Below, piece after piece: positions 37,734 through 46,189 of a stretch of DNA of 64,000 nucleotides (positions within the stretch are counted from its first letter, which is position 1; every line of letters starts with the position of its first letter). This DNA comes from Chloroflexi bacterium HGW-Chloroflexi-10 (GTDB taxonomy: Bacteria > Chloroflexota > Anaerolineae > Anaerolineales > Anaerolineaceae), in assembly GCA_002840755.1 (NCBI GenBank), contig PHBZ01000023.1, positions 63,608 to 127,607 on the forward strand. Direction: 5' to 3'. The notes beneath the pieces were generated by a model. That model did not search any database. It saw only the letters and a list, made by a program, of their open reading frames with translations, and was not told the DNA's origin. Both the position numbers and the translations under genes were made by a program.

Positions 37734-39230
37734 TCAATATGCTCCCCGTTTGCTAAGAACGGCAGGCAGAGTTTGTAAAAGAATTTGTATATCTAGCCAG
37801 ATATTCCAATTTCGAATGTAATACATATCGATTTGAACCCGTTGCTGATAACTAATTTCTGAACGTCCGGATATCTGCCATTTTCCTGTGATCCCTGGTT
37901 TAACAGTGAGTAAGTTGATACCCCATTTTTGATAATCTTGCACTTCCTCTGGTGAAATCATGCGTGGCCCAACTAGGGACATCTCATTGCGTAATACATT
38001 AAATAGTTGTGGAAGTTCGTCCAGACTCGTTTTTCGCAAAAACGCACCAATGGGTGTTATCCGTGGATCATCTTTGATCTTATGAGTAGTACGTAGTTCC
38101 TCAAGTTTTTCTGGATACTTTTCTAAAATCTCATCACCGTTGGTGACCATAGAGCGAAATTTGAATGCATCAAATGTCTTTCCATTCACACCCATCACTC
38201 TGCGACGGTGAATAATTGGACCGGGAGAGGAAATTTTAATAGCAATAGCGATGATGAGTAATATAGGTGATATAACCAGCAATCCAGGAATAGTGATGCC
38301 GTAATCCATGATTAATTTTAAGACACTGTTCATTCCGGTGAGTCGAACCTTGTTTACTTCAACAAGCGGTACCCACGCAAACTCCTTCACTTCTAAACCG
38401 GTTGTCATAAGCTCATAAACACCGGAAGACATACGAAGTTTTGTTTTCTTTGACACACCATATTGACGATAGATGTCCAATATCTGGTTTCGTCTTAGTG
38501 CAGTACTGGTGAGAATAATTTCCTCTATATTATATTGGCGGGTGATATTTGAAAGATCTTGCAAACCGCCCAGACAATTTAGATTCTTAAAAATATTTGT
38601 TCCAGCTGGTATGGAGTAATCCACAAACCCGATTAAGTTCATACCGGATTTTGTGACATACTGTAATTGTTCAGCCATAGTAGTGGCTTCATCATTAATT
38701 CCTATAATGAGGGTGTTAGATAAATACCAACCGCGGGAACGTAAACCATAAACCAGACGCCGTACCCAAAAACGTCCAAATGCAGTAAAGATGAACACAG
38801 AGAGCCAGGAAATGAATATCCACCCTCTGGCAAAAATAAAAGTAGGTTCAAAGAAACCTAAAGCAACGATTACCAATACAGCGATTGTATTGGCATAGAA
38901 AAGGCGGTCATACTCAACCACGCCGCCGAGTAAGTATTTTTCGCGGTATAAGCCATGCAAGAAAAAAATAGTAAGCCAGGCTGGAATGATAAATATCACC
39001 AGATTTTCGTAATATTCAGGAGAGGAAAAAGCATCATCAACAAAAAAAGGTAAATTGACTTTAAACCGGACCCAATATGCAAAGCGCATAGCTGTGCCAA
39101 TCATTGAACAATCTGCGACAACCAGCAGAACATAGAACAATGCCCACTGAAAACGAACCGGAACAACTACTCTTTTCGAGTGTTGTTCCGCAGTGTTCGT
39201 TATCCCTTTTGTTTTTATTAATGAATCCAT
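37734..39230 (-). CDS. Polyprenyl glycosyl-phosphate transferase (WbaP/WcaJ type)
   Basis: This 498-residue membrane protein has four N-terminal helices (about 28-160), a central CoA-binding-like Rossmann domain and a fifth helix region (about 310-335). The catalytic bacterial sugar transferase domain carries FRSMVTNGDE, FLRKTSLDELPQLFNV and LVGPRMISPEEV ... KPGITGKWQISGRSE. It transfers a sugar 1-phosphate from UDP-sugar to undecaprenyl phosphate, the first committed step of the glycan made by this locus. It is the first gene of the minus-strand operon, with GAGGAATT as ribosome site. The 449-base divergent region upstream probably carries its promoter. Confidence 0.9.
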   Translation of the reverse strand: MDSLIKTKGITNTAEQHSKRVVVPVRFQWALFYVLLVVADCSMIGTAMRFAYWVRFKVNLPFFVDDAFSSPEYYENLVIFIIPAWLTIFFLHGLYREKYLLGGVVEYDRLFYANTIAVLVIVALGFFEPTFIFARGWIFISWLSVFIFTAFGRFWVRRLVYGLRSRGWYLSNTLIIGINDEATTMAEQLQYVTKSGMNLIGFVDYSIPAGTNIFKNLNCLGGLQDLSNITRQYNIEEIILTSTALRRNQILDIYRQYGVSKKTKLRMSSGVYELMTTGLEVKEFAWVPLVEVNKVRLTGMNSVLKLIMDYGITIPGLLVISPILLIIAIAIKISSPGPIIHRRRVMGVNGKTFDAFKFRSMVTNGDEILEKYPEKLEELRTTHKIKDDPRITPIGAFLRKTSLDELPQLFNVLRNEMSLVGPRMISPEEVQDYQKWGINLLTVKPGITGKWQISGRSEISYQQRVQIDMYYIRNWNIWLDIQILLQTLPAVLSKRGAY

Positions 39231-39530
39231 AATTCCTCACTGTTTAATTAGCACATTATATACCCAAAAAGTAAATATTGCGATTGCTTGTGCAACGACA
39301 CCTTTGACTGGAAGTAATTAAAAATTGATACCAATTAAAAATTTAATGGAAGTAAAGTGTTTGTCGTAAATCAACGAGATTTAAACTTAGAATAAAAACA
39401 TATTTTATAAAAATATTTTACCCAAACAACCTTTACAAATGTACCATTATTTTATTGTCAGTATCATTTAGTATTACTGTCTATAATAATGAGTTAACAA
39501 GGAAGAGTCAATAAAAAGTATATAAGATTT
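39231..39530. promoter_or_regulatory. AT-rich divergent control region between the glycan operon and pst
   Basis: This is a non-coding AT-rich stretch. For the minus-strand operon a candidate -10 element (TATAAT on the minus strand) lies at 39255-39260, 25 bases before the start codon, without a convincing -35. An exact 11-base direct repeat, AATTAAAAATT, occurs at 39316-39326 and 39333-39343, 17 bases start to start, and could be an operator for the glycan operon. No gene or RNA is evident. Confidence 0.4.
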
Positions 39531-39531
39531 G

Positions 39532-39570
39532 TTAACAAAAAGTTAATTATTAGTTATAGAACTGTAAAAT
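39532..39570 (+). promoter_or_regulatory. Candidate Pho box: four 11-bp-phased hexamers upstream of pstS
   Basis: The hexamers TTAACA (39532), TTAATT (39543), TTATAG (39554) and TAAAAT (39565) repeat at exact 11-base intervals. This is the spacing and approximate sequence of PhoP-type Pho boxes (TTAACA-like, 5-base spacers). A further TTAACA lies at 39494-39499. The block ends 15 bases before a candidate -35, the usual position for an activator-bound Pho box. Confidence 0.55.
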
Positions 39571-39585
39571 AGCATGAATAAAGTG

Positions 39586-39613
39586 TTGAGATTAAGAAAA
39601 AATACGTTAATAT
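39586..39613 (+). promoter_or_regulatory. Candidate pstS promoter
   Basis: TTGAGA at 39586-39591 and TAATAT at 39608-39613 are separated by 16 bases, just downstream of the Pho-box-like repeats. A transcript would have a leader of roughly 60 bases. A GAAAGGAAAT sequence near 39647 lies too far from the annotated pstS ATG to be a normal ribosome site. Confidence 0.45.
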
Positions 39614-39679
39614 ATGTGATAATCGATTTAGATATTGCTCCCCGTAGAAAGGAAATCACTAATATAATATTTACTTATT

Positions 39680-40588
39680 ATGAAGAGAGAATATATTTTA
39701 GTAATTATTGAATTCTTGTGGGTTGGTTTGCTATTGACAGCTTGCAATTCTGCACCCAACCTTAATTCAGAAACAGGATTAGGGGTGGAAGAATCGTTTT
39801 CTATGGAAAATAAGGGATCTGATACGATGGTTAACCTGGCATTGTATTGGGCAGAACGTTACCAGCAATTGAATCCCGATTTTCGGATTTCAGTAACTGG
39901 CGGAGGCAGTGGTACTGGTATTACGGCATTAATCAGTAATACGGTAGATATTGCCAATGCTTCCCGTGCTATTAAAGAGGAAGAAATTGTCACTGCTCAA
40001 GAAAACGGTGTTGAACCGGTAGAATACATAGTTGCCCGAGATGCTATCGCAGTGATTGTCAATCCGCATAATCCGGTTCAGATGCTAACCTTACAACAAA
40101 TCTCAGACATCTACTCCGGAAAAATTACAAACTGGATGGAATTGGGCGGCGAGGATCGACCGATAGTGAAATTATCCCGTGAAACCAATTCCGGAACTCA
40201 TGTTTACTTTCTGGAAGCAGTGATCCGTCTGGGTAACGTAGACGATCCAACTATTTTTTCTGCTGATACATTATTGTTGCCTTCCTCGGAAGGAATTATT
40301 GCTGAGGTGCGTGATAATCCAAACGCGATTGGGTATGATGGTTTGGGTTATATAATTCCTGAAGTAAAAGTGCTGGCGATAGCCAGGGAACCTGGTGGAA
40401 TCTATATTTTGCCAAGCATTGAAACCGTTAATGAGAACCTGTATCCGGTCTCGCGAGATTTATATATGTATACAAATGGTCAGCCACAAAAATATGTTCA
40501 GGACTATATTACCTGGATATTATCTGAAGAAGGACAGGAAATTGTTCGGGATTTGGGATTTGTACCGGTTCGATTCGATAAGGAATGA
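39680..40588 (+). CDS. pstS: Phosphate-binding lipoprotein PstS
   Basis: This 302-residue exported lipoprotein has a lipobox LLTAC (Cys at about residue 22). The periplasmic-binding domain has the phosphate-contact segments NKGSDTMVNLA (about 47-57), VTGGGSGTGITALI (about 74-87), ASRAIKEEE and SRETNSGTH. It captures phosphate for the PstCAB transporter. The ATG has no nearby ribosome site, so the start may be inefficient or slightly misplaced. It is the first gene of pstSCAB, behind a Pho-box-like array. No phoU follows. Confidence 0.9.
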   Translation: MKREYILVIIEFLWVGLLLTACNSAPNLNSETGLGVEESFSMENKGSDTMVNLALYWAERYQQLNPDFRISVTGGGSGTGITALISNTVDIANASRAIKEEEIVTAQENGVEPVEYIVARDAIAVIVNPHNPVQMLTLQQISDIYSGKITNWMELGGEDRPIVKLSRETNSGTHVYFLEAVIRLGNVDDPTIFSADTLLLPSSEGIIAEVRDNPNAIGYDGLGYIIPEVKVLAIAREPGGIYILPSIETVNENLYPVSRDLYMYTNGQPQKYVQDYITWILSEEGQEIVRDLGFVPVRFDKE

Positions 40589-40596
40589 ACGCCTAA

Positions 40597-41496
40597 ATGA
40601 GTGTAAATAAACTAAAAACATCAGAAATTGTTATTACAAGGATAATTCAATTTTCCGGTTATTCTTCCATTTTATTTGTGTTATTAATTTTATTCTTTTT
40701 ATTAGCTGAGGGATTTCCAGCATTAATTGATGTATCCATCAAAGACTTGTTATCCGCACGATGGTATCCTATTGAAAAGTATTTCGGAATAATACCCCTT
40801 ATTCTTGGTTCCCTGGTTGTAACCTTGGGTGCATCCTTAATTGCCGTCCCGTTTGGTATTTTGACTGCTGTATATATTTCTGAAATTGCGCCGAAGTGGG
40901 CCCGCGAAATTCTGAAGCCTTTGGTTGAATTACTGGCAGGCCTCCCCAGTGTCGTTTTGGGATTTTTGGGGATTTTAGTGGTTTCACCATTTTTGCGGGA
41001 TGTGATGAATTTACCAACGGGTTTAACAGCTTTAACCGGTTCACTTCTGTTGGGCGGTATTGCAATACCAACAATTGTTTCCATCTCGGAAGATGCATTA
41101 AACAATATCCCCGAATCCTATCGGCAAGGTTCTTTGGCTTTGGGGGTAACTCGTTGGCAGACAATTTGGGGTGTTACATTTCCCGCTGCCCGTTCCGGAA
41201 TCTTGACTGCGGTGATGCTTGGATTAGGCCGGACGATTGGCGAAACCATGACAGTCATGATGGTTACAGGTAATGCACCGGTGTTACCCGATTCTTTGAA
41301 AGCCTTATTCATGCCAATCCGTACGATGACAGCAACCATTGCCTCGGAAATGGGTGAAGTCGCCAACGGTAGCCCGCATTATCATGTATTGTTTTTTATT
41401 GGTATGGTATTGTTCTTATTCACTCTGGCTGTGAATGTAATTGCTGCTAATATCAGCCAGAGTAAAGTGAAACGTTCAGAGCGGATCCTATCGTGA
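40597..41496 (+). CDS. pstC: Phosphate ABC transporter permease PstC
   Basis: This 299-residue protein has six membrane helices and the permease EAA-type loop (YRQGSLALGVTRWQTIWGVTFPAARSGILTAV) followed by GRTIGETMTVMMVTGN, as in PstC. It forms the channel with PstA. It starts 8 bases after pstS, and its TGA overlaps the pstA start (TGATG). Confidence 0.92.
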   Translation: MSVNKLKTSEIVITRIIQFSGYSSILFVLLILFFLLAEGFPALIDVSIKDLLSARWYPIEKYFGIIPLILGSLVVTLGASLIAVPFGILTAVYISEIAPKWAREILKPLVELLAGLPSVVLGFLGILVVSPFLRDVMNLPTGLTALTGSLLLGGIAIPTIVSISEDALNNIPESYRQGSLALGVTRWQTIWGVTFPAARSGILTAVMLGLGRTIGETMTVMMVTGNAPVLPDSLKALFMPIRTMTATIASEMGEVANGSPHYHVLFFIGMVLFLFTLAVNVIAANISQSKVKRSERILS

Positions 41497-42371
41497 TGCA
41501 TAATAATCATCCTTCTTCGTCTGTAGCGAAACAAATTCGTAATGAAAAAATTGGCTTTTCAATTTTTACTTTCCTTACGTTTTTAACCGTCTTGCCCATT
41601 ATTGCTGTTATTATTTACATCATTTATTTGGGAGCGCCGGCAATCAGTTGGGAATTTATCACCGCTATGCCAAATGATGGAATGCGCGCGGGTGGTATTT
41701 GGCCGGCAATTATTGGGACTTTATACCTTACACTGGGAACCGCCGTTTTTTCGGTTCCTTTAGGCGTGGCTGCCGCGATATACCTTTCGGAGTACGCCGC
41801 GGATAATCAGATAACACGATATATTCGCCTGGCAATTATAAATTTGGCCGGGATCCCTTCCGTTGTATATGGCTTATTTGGTTTGGGTTTATTTGTAATT
41901 TTTCTCAAGTTTGGCACCAGTATTTTGTCTGCCTCTCTAACGCTTTCCATTATGACCCTACCGGTGATAATTACCACCACGGAAGAAGCATTGCGTGCTG
42001 TACCACGCTCCTTTCGTGTGGTTAGCGTTTCCCTGGGAGCCACCAAGTGGCAGACGATTCGCCGTGTGGTGCTGCCACAGGCTATCCCAGGTATTCTGAC
42101 AGGCGTTGTACTCGGGTTGGAACGCGCAGCTGGAGAAACTGCCCCAATTCTTTTTACTGGAGCTGCTTTCTTTTTGCCGCGTTTGCCTAACTCTCCAATG
42201 GATGCTACCATGGCCTTACCTTATCATTTGTTTGTAATTTCCACCCAGGTGCCCGGTATGCCCATTCAAATCCAATATGGAACGGTGTTAGTTTTGATGG
42301 TTTTCGTTCTGGTCATGAACATTATCGTTACGATAATCCGTTCACGCGCCCGCGCCCGGAGGCAGTGGTAG
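41496..42371 (+). CDS. pstA: Phosphate ABC transporter permease PstA
   Basis: This protein of about 291 residues has six membrane helices and the permease loop RVVSVSLGATKWQTIRRVVLPQAIPGILTGVVLGLERAAGETAP, typical of PstA. I chose the ATG at 41496, which overlaps the pstC stop; a GTG at 41493 is the alternative. It pairs with PstC and is followed immediately by pstB. Confidence 0.92.
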   Translation: MHNNHPSSSVAKQIRNEKIGFSIFTFLTFLTVLPIIAVIIYIIYLGAPAISWEFITAMPNDGMRAGGIWPAIIGTLYLTLGTAVFSVPLGVAAAIYLSEYAADNQITRYIRLAIINLAGIPSVVYGLFGLGLFVIFLKFGTSILSASLTLSIMTLPVIITTTEEALRAVPRSFRVVSVSLGATKWQTIRRVVLPQAIPGILTGVVLGLERAAGETAPILFTGAAFFLPRLPNSPMDATMALPYHLFVISTQVPGMPIQIQYGTVLVLMVFVLVMNIIVTIIRSRARARRQW

Positions 42372-43130
42372 ATGGTTGATAAAATCGTTGTTAAAGATTT
42401 AACCTTATCCTATTCGGATGGAACTGAATCGTTAGATCATATTTCGATTAATATTCCCGCTAATGAAATCACAGCTCTAATTGGGCCTTCCGGTGGTGGA
42501 AAATCAACTTTTTTGAGAGTCTTGAATCGATTAAACGATCTGGCAGATGTTGCCACTGTAACTGGTGAAGTGTTGATTGATGGATTAAATGTACTGGACC
42601 CGGATTTGGATGTGATCGCCTTACGGCGCAGAGTAGGTATTGTGTTTTCTCGCCCCATGCCATTGCCATTATCTATTTATCAGAACGTTTCCTATGGGCT
42701 GGAAGTTGCCGGTGAAAAAAAGCGATCTGTTCTGGATGAGGCAGTAGAACGTGCTTTGAGGTTGTCAGAACTCTGGGATGAGGTAAATGATCGCTTAAGT
42801 GATCCGGCTGCCGCTCTTAGTGGAGGCCAACAGCAGCGACTTTGTCTGGCAAGGACATTGGCTTTACAACCGGATATTATTCTGCTGGATGAACCAACTT
42901 CAGCCCTGGATCCCATTTCCACAGCAAAAATTGAAAACTCATTATTTGAGCTGAAGAAGGATTACACGATTATTATTGCGCCGCATAATACCCAACAGGC
43001 CGGTCGGATCGCCGATCGGGTCGCCTTCTTTTTACAGGGGAAATTAATTGAGTTCAACCTTACCGATGAGATTTATATACGTCCTCAGGATGAACGCACA
43101 CAGGACTATATTTCAGGAAAGTTTGGCTAA
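42372..43130 (+). CDS. pstB: Phosphate ABC transporter ATPase PstB
   Basis: This 252-residue ATPase has Walker A GPSGGGKST (about 37-45), signature LSGGQQQRLCLA (about 148-159) and Walker B ILLDEPTSALD. It hydrolyses ATP for phosphate uptake through PstCA. It begins directly after the pstA stop codon. It is slightly divergent from the enterobacterial form (SRPMPLPLSIYQNVSYGLE instead of QKPNPFPMSIYDN) but clearly belongs to the family. Confidence 0.92.
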   Translation: MVDKIVVKDLTLSYSDGTESLDHISINIPANEITALIGPSGGGKSTFLRVLNRLNDLADVATVTGEVLIDGLNVLDPDLDVIALRRRVGIVFSRPMPLPLSIYQNVSYGLEVAGEKKRSVLDEAVERALRLSELWDEVNDRLSDPAAALSGGQQQRLCLARTLALQPDIILLDEPTSALDPISTAKIENSLFELKKDYTIIIAPHNTQQAGRIADRVAFFLQGKLIEFNLTDEIYIRPQDERTQDYISGKFG

Positions 43131-43135
43131 ACCGG

Positions 43136-43162
43136 GCAGCAAGAAAAAAAGCTGTTATTTTT
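43136..43162 (+). terminator. Weak candidate terminator after pstB
   Basis: GCAGC at 43136-43140 can pair with GCTGT at 43151-43155 across an A-rich loop, followed by a T-rich stretch. The stem is short (five pairs including one G-U), so termination may be partial. Confidence 0.3.
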
Positions 43163-43163
43163 A

Positions 43164-43191
43164 TTGTCATTTAGAGTCAGTTCGGTACAAT
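43164..43191 (+). promoter_or_regulatory. Candidate promoter of the deaminase gene
   Basis: TTGTCA (43164-43169) and TACAAT (43186-43191) are separated by 16 bases and lie 33 bases upstream of the deaminase start. This is a good match to a housekeeping promoter. The gene is probably expressed independently of pst. Confidence 0.55.
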
Positions 43192-43224
43192 TATCAATAA
43201 AAAGAATGGCATAGAAAAGGAGCA

Positions 43225-43656
43225 ATGATGAATAGACCACCCTGGGATACGTACTTTATGCGCATCGCGGATGATGTTGCAACCCGTTCCACTTGTGATC
43301 GCGCTTTAGTGGGAGCAGTATTGGTGCGTGAAAAACATATCATATCCACCGGATACAATGGGTCGCCTGCTGGTCTGGAACATTGTGATGATGTTGGTCA
43401 TTTGATGATTGAAGGACATTGTGTGCGGACTGTTCATGCTGAGGTTAACGCGATTATTCAGGCTGCAGTTTTTGGCCTGGCTACCAAAGACGCTGTCTGT
43501 TATGTCACCCACTTCCCCTGCCTCAATTGCACCAAAATGTTGATCAACGCCAGAATATCAAGATTGTATTATAAAAACGATTATCGGGTAGACCCGATTG
43601 CCCTGGAATTCTTTAAAACGGCTGGTGTTGAAATAATTAAAGTAGATGGAGAATAA
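43225..43656 (+). CDS. dCMP deaminase-family protein
   Basis: This 143-residue zinc deaminase has the HAEVNAI motif (zinc His and catalytic Glu, about 72-78) and PCLNC (about 100-104), the CDA/dCMP deaminase signature. The N-terminal WDTYFMRIADDVATRSTCDRALVGAVLV and GYNGSPAGLEHC match ComEB/dCMP deaminase, which makes dUMP from dCMP. A strong AGGAG precedes the start by 2-5 bases (two adjacent ATG codons). It is monocistronic, with its own promoter and terminator. Confidence 0.88.
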   Translation: MMNRPPWDTYFMRIADDVATRSTCDRALVGAVLVREKHIISTGYNGSPAGLEHCDDVGHLMIEGHCVRTVHAEVNAIIQAAVFGLATKDAVCYVTHFPCLNCTKMLINARISRLYYKNDYRVDPIALEFFKTAGVEIIKVDGE

Positions 43657-43663
43657 AAATATA

Positions 43664-43700
43664 ACCAGGGTTGAGTTTTGCCAATCAATCCTGGTCTTTT
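43664..43700 (+). terminator. Intrinsic terminator after the deaminase gene
   Basis: An 11-pair stem (43664-43674 with 43685-43695, one G-U) with a 10-base loop is followed by CTTTTAATT. It lies 8 bases after the stop codon and ends the transcript. Confidence 0.75.
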
Positions 43701-44010
43701 AATTAATTCAGCGGCTTTGAATTGTTGTAACATAAGTGGGAAACACACCCATTACCGGAATTGTGATTAACGATTTTCCGGAATATCGCTACTTCCAAAA
43801 TATCGCCCATTAAATGCCATTGTAAAATCTGACCAGTTGTTGAAGGATGCTCGCGGTGAAACCAGTGCAATAAATTTCTAAATCAGGCGATCTTCAGCGG
43901 ATTTAAATCCTTCTGAGAGATCTAAACAATAAAGAAAACCATCGCTAGAAGGAAAAATGATCAGGTCTTTTCCGTTGTGATTACTACTCCAGGAGAAAAT
44001 ACCCGCTTAA
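43701..44010. pseudogene. Intergenic region with a possible decayed TolB/WD40-like fragment
   Basis: This stretch holds no intact gene. On the minus strand 44006-43878 reads as 42 codons between two stops, with IFSWSSNHNGKDLIIF and DGFLYCLDLSEG. This resembles a WD40/TolB blade (WSPDG...IAF...YVLDL). No start codon or ribosome site is present. It may be the remnant of a lost propeller gene, and the similarity is weak. Confidence 0.3.
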
Positions 44011-45351
44011 TCATTCAGCTACAAACTGATTTTCCAGTATTTCAAAATCCGGTAAATCATCTTCAACATTTCGTATTTTTTTAAAGAGGAAACCGGAAAT
44101 ACCAGTTAAGGTTCCCAGAATACTGGTAAAAAGAAACATTGCGCCCAAACCGGCTCCCGATGTAGAACCAACCAGGGGTGTCATCCAAATCGCCCAGACT
44201 GACTGATTTCGGATTGCAGGTTCAAAGACAAAATCACCTAACCAGCCGCCTAATAAATATCCCAGTGGCATAACAATGGTTTGAAACATAGACCTCAGGG
44301 AAAATACTCGGCCTTGTAAGTTGCGTGGGACTTTTGATTGCCAAATGGTCATGTTGTATCCGGTAATTGCAGGTATGAAAATAGCAGAAGCAAAGGCAGC
44401 TAATAACCATATTGGTAAAGAACGTCCTACCGCAAACAAAAAATCTCCAAATAAAAAGGACATAACGGTTGCAAGCAGAAATCCAAATACTTTCTTTTTT
44501 GGTCCTTTCCAGGTTGAAATAATAATTCCGCCTGTCAATGCTCCAATTGATAGTGCCGCATTTACCATCCCAAGGTCTACCTGGTTGCCGTTTGTTCGGG
44601 AAAGAATCAATGCTGGCAAGATTGCATAGTAGGTAATCGCTGCAAATAAATTGATAAACAGGAAAATGATTAGGAGACCAACCAATCCCTCACGCCTAAA
44701 AATAAAATCAATTCCTGTTCTTAATTCAAACCAAAAATTATTTTCCGCCTTTATTTTCTTGTCTTGTTTAATGGTAGGAAATTGAACCATAACCAATACA
44801 ATCATGGCTATCCCAAATGTAACCAGGTCAATCATAAACACAGCAGATAAATTGGAAAATGCTAGAATCATTCCGGCAAGAATGGGTGCAAAAATCCGAG
44901 CCGTGCTATCAGCCATGGAAAGCAATCCGTTCGCTCGAGAAAAATCTTCTTTGCTGACCAGTTGTGGAATTGTGGCCGAAAACGCAGGTGATTGAAATGC
45001 TTCAAAAATGGCGATCAATGCTTCTACTAATAATAAATGCCAGATTTGCAATCCTCCTGTTGAGAAATTAATGAACAAAAAGAGTGTCCCAAGACTTGCG
45101 CCGATATCTGTAAAAATCAGAATTTTTTTGCGATCCAACCGGTCTATCCAAACGCCAGCAAAAGGGCTGACCAACACAAAAGGCAAATAGCCAAAAAAAC
45201 CAAGCCACCCCAATATCATCGTTTGTTGGGTTTGTTGGTAGGCCCAAACAATGACGGCAAAACGGGTCATTGCGGATCCTAATATGGAAACAAACTGGCC
45301 AAACCAGATAAGGTAAAACACTAATTTTGGATTTTTAAATTGAGGGAGCAT
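44011..45351 (-). CDS. MFS transporter (EntS / macrolide-efflux-like)
   Basis: This protein of about 446 residues has twelve predicted helices. The MFS loop GVWIDRLDRKKILIF (about 65-79) and SPAFSATIPQLVSKEDFSRANGL are characteristic of the MFS_3 group that includes EntS and MefA. I chose the ATG at 45351, which has AAGGATT upstream; the frame can be extended to 45399 but without a ribosome site. It is a probable efflux pump with unknown substrate, divergent from the VOC gene. Confidence 0.85.
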   Translation of the reverse strand: MLPQFKNPKLVFYLIWFGQFVSILGSAMTRFAVIVWAYQQTQQTMILGWLGFFGYLPFVLVSPFAGVWIDRLDRKKILIFTDIGASLGTLFLFINFSTGGLQIWHLLLVEALIAIFEAFQSPAFSATIPQLVSKEDFSRANGLLSMADSTARIFAPILAGMILAFSNLSAVFMIDLVTFGIAMIVLVMVQFPTIKQDKKIKAENNFWFELRTGIDFIFRREGLVGLLIIFLFINLFAAITYYAILPALILSRTNGNQVDLGMVNAALSIGALTGGIIISTWKGPKKKVFGFLLATVMSFLFGDFLFAVGRSLPIWLLAAFASAIFIPAITGYNMTIWQSKVPRNLQGRVFSLRSMFQTIVMPLGYLLGGWLGDFVFEPAIRNQSVWAIWMTPLVGSTSGAGLGAMFLFTSILGTLTGISGFLFKKIRNVEDDLPDFEILENQFVAE

Positions 45352-45525
45352 TGATTTAATCCTTGAAAATATAAAACACAGGGTGTGTTCGCGATACAAC
45401 TATTTTATAATTGAAAAAATAAATATTGATGTTCTGCAAGCGCAAATTCGGATATAGGGAAATCAATTTGTCATTTGTAGTAAATGAAAACTAGAAAAAA
45501 TCTGTTATCAGCAGGAGAATTTTAA

Positions 45526-45912
45526 ATGCATATAAACCATATTGCAATATGGACCAGTGATTTGGAACGGTTGAAACTTTTTTACCAGACGTTTCTAAAT
45601 GCGGCTTGTGGCTTGAAATATATCAATCCTCACAGGAGATTTGAATCCTATTTTTTAACATTTGAACAAGGCGCGCGGTTGGAATTAATGACAATCCCAG
45701 ATTTGAAAGATATTGGTTCAGACCGTTCTTTATTATTAGGGTACTCTCACCTTGCTTTTTCAGTGGGTTCGGAAAAGAAAGTCGATGAATTGACTGAAAG
45801 AATGCGTGATGTAGGTGTAAAAATTATCAGTGAACCGCGTAGAACCGGGGATGGTTATTATGAAAGCGTGGTTGCCGACCCGGATGGAAATTCTGTGGAA
45901 TTAACGGTCTGA
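45526..45912 (+). CDS. VOC-family (glyoxalase/bleomycin-resistance-like) protein
   Basis: This 128-residue protein has two beta-alpha-beta-beta-beta modules. Likely metal ligands are His5 (INHIAIW), Glu in RLELM (about 53), His in YSHLAF (about 75) and Glu in GNSVELT (about 126), the glyoxalase I pattern. It may be a lactoylglutathione-lyase-like or other metal-dependent enzyme; the substrate cannot be inferred. A ribosome site AGGAG lies about 8 bases upstream of the ATG. Confidence 0.8.
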   Translation: MHINHIAIWTSDLERLKLFYQTFLNAACGLKYINPHRRFESYFLTFEQGARLELMTIPDLKDIGSDRSLLLGYSHLAFSVGSEKKVDELTERMRDVGVKIISEPRRTGDGYYESVVADPDGNSVELTV

Positions 45913-45936
45913 CTGATCAGGTAAAGGGTCTTACCA

Positions 45937-45972
45937 TTCACTTTTAAAGTGTTATCGGTTCACTTTTCAAGT
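45937..45972 (+). promoter_or_regulatory. Direct repeat / dyad upstream of the lysine promoter
   Basis: TTCACTTTTAAAGT (45937-45950) and TTCACTTTTCAAGT (45959-45972) differ at one of 14 bases and start 22 bases apart, about two helical turns. The first copy contains a perfect 13-base dyad, CACTTT-T-AAAGTG (45939-45951). The pair ends 25 bases upstream of the -35 element, a position suited to an activator or repressor. No regulator gene is adjacent. Confidence 0.45.
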
Positions 45973-45997
45973 TGCGCTGACACAAAAAAAACCGTGC

Positions 45998-46026
45998 TTG
46001 ACAAATCCAAATTCGATCTGTATAAT
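45998..46026 (+). promoter_or_regulatory. Lysine operon promoter (consensus -35/-10)
   Basis: TTGACA at 45998-46003 and TATAAT at 46021-46026 are both perfect consensus hexamers with an ideal 17-base spacer. The predicted transcription start is about 46032-46034, where the first leader ATG begins, so the message would be leaderless or nearly so. Such a strong promoter fits a system controlled downstream by attenuation. Confidence 0.85.
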
Positions 46027-46033
46027 CCACCCA

Positions 46034-46102
46034 ATGAATACACTGCTCATCCAGACAACCCTGCAAAAAATAGCTAAGAAGACCAAGGCCAACAGTTATT
46101 AA
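46034..46102 (+). CDS. Lysine-rich leader peptide 1
   Basis: This 22-codon reading frame starts 8 bases after the -10 box and has four lysine codons within seven (codons 12, 15, 16 and 18: KIAKKTK). It has no ribosome site and probably starts at or next to the mRNA 5' end. Segment 46051-46058 (CCAGACAA) is the exact complement of 46106-46113 (TTGTCTGG), just past the stop. The latter can instead pair with 46153-46159 inside the terminator. A ribosome stalled on the Lys codons leaves 46106-46113 free for antitermination; a ribosome at the stop codon covers it. This is the trp-operon attenuation arrangement, read here as sensing lysyl-tRNA. Confidence 0.82.
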   Translation: MNTLLIQTTLQKIAKKTKANSY

Positions 46103-46147
46103 ATATTGTCTGGTTGTTTGGAATTTATTCAGAATTTTGTAAACTTA

Positions 46148-46175
46148 CCTCGCCAGACATGGCGAGGTTTTTTTT
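46148..46175 (+). terminator. Attenuator terminator 1 (lysine leader)
   Basis: A perfect seven-pair stem CCTCGCC (46148-46154) / GGCGAGG (46161-46167) with a six-base loop is followed by eight T. The 5' stem and loop bases CCAGACA (46153-46159) are complementary to TGTCTGG (46107-46113), which gives a mutually exclusive antiterminator of seven pairs. Confidence 0.88.
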
Positions 46176-46189
46176 ATTCAGATAGGACT

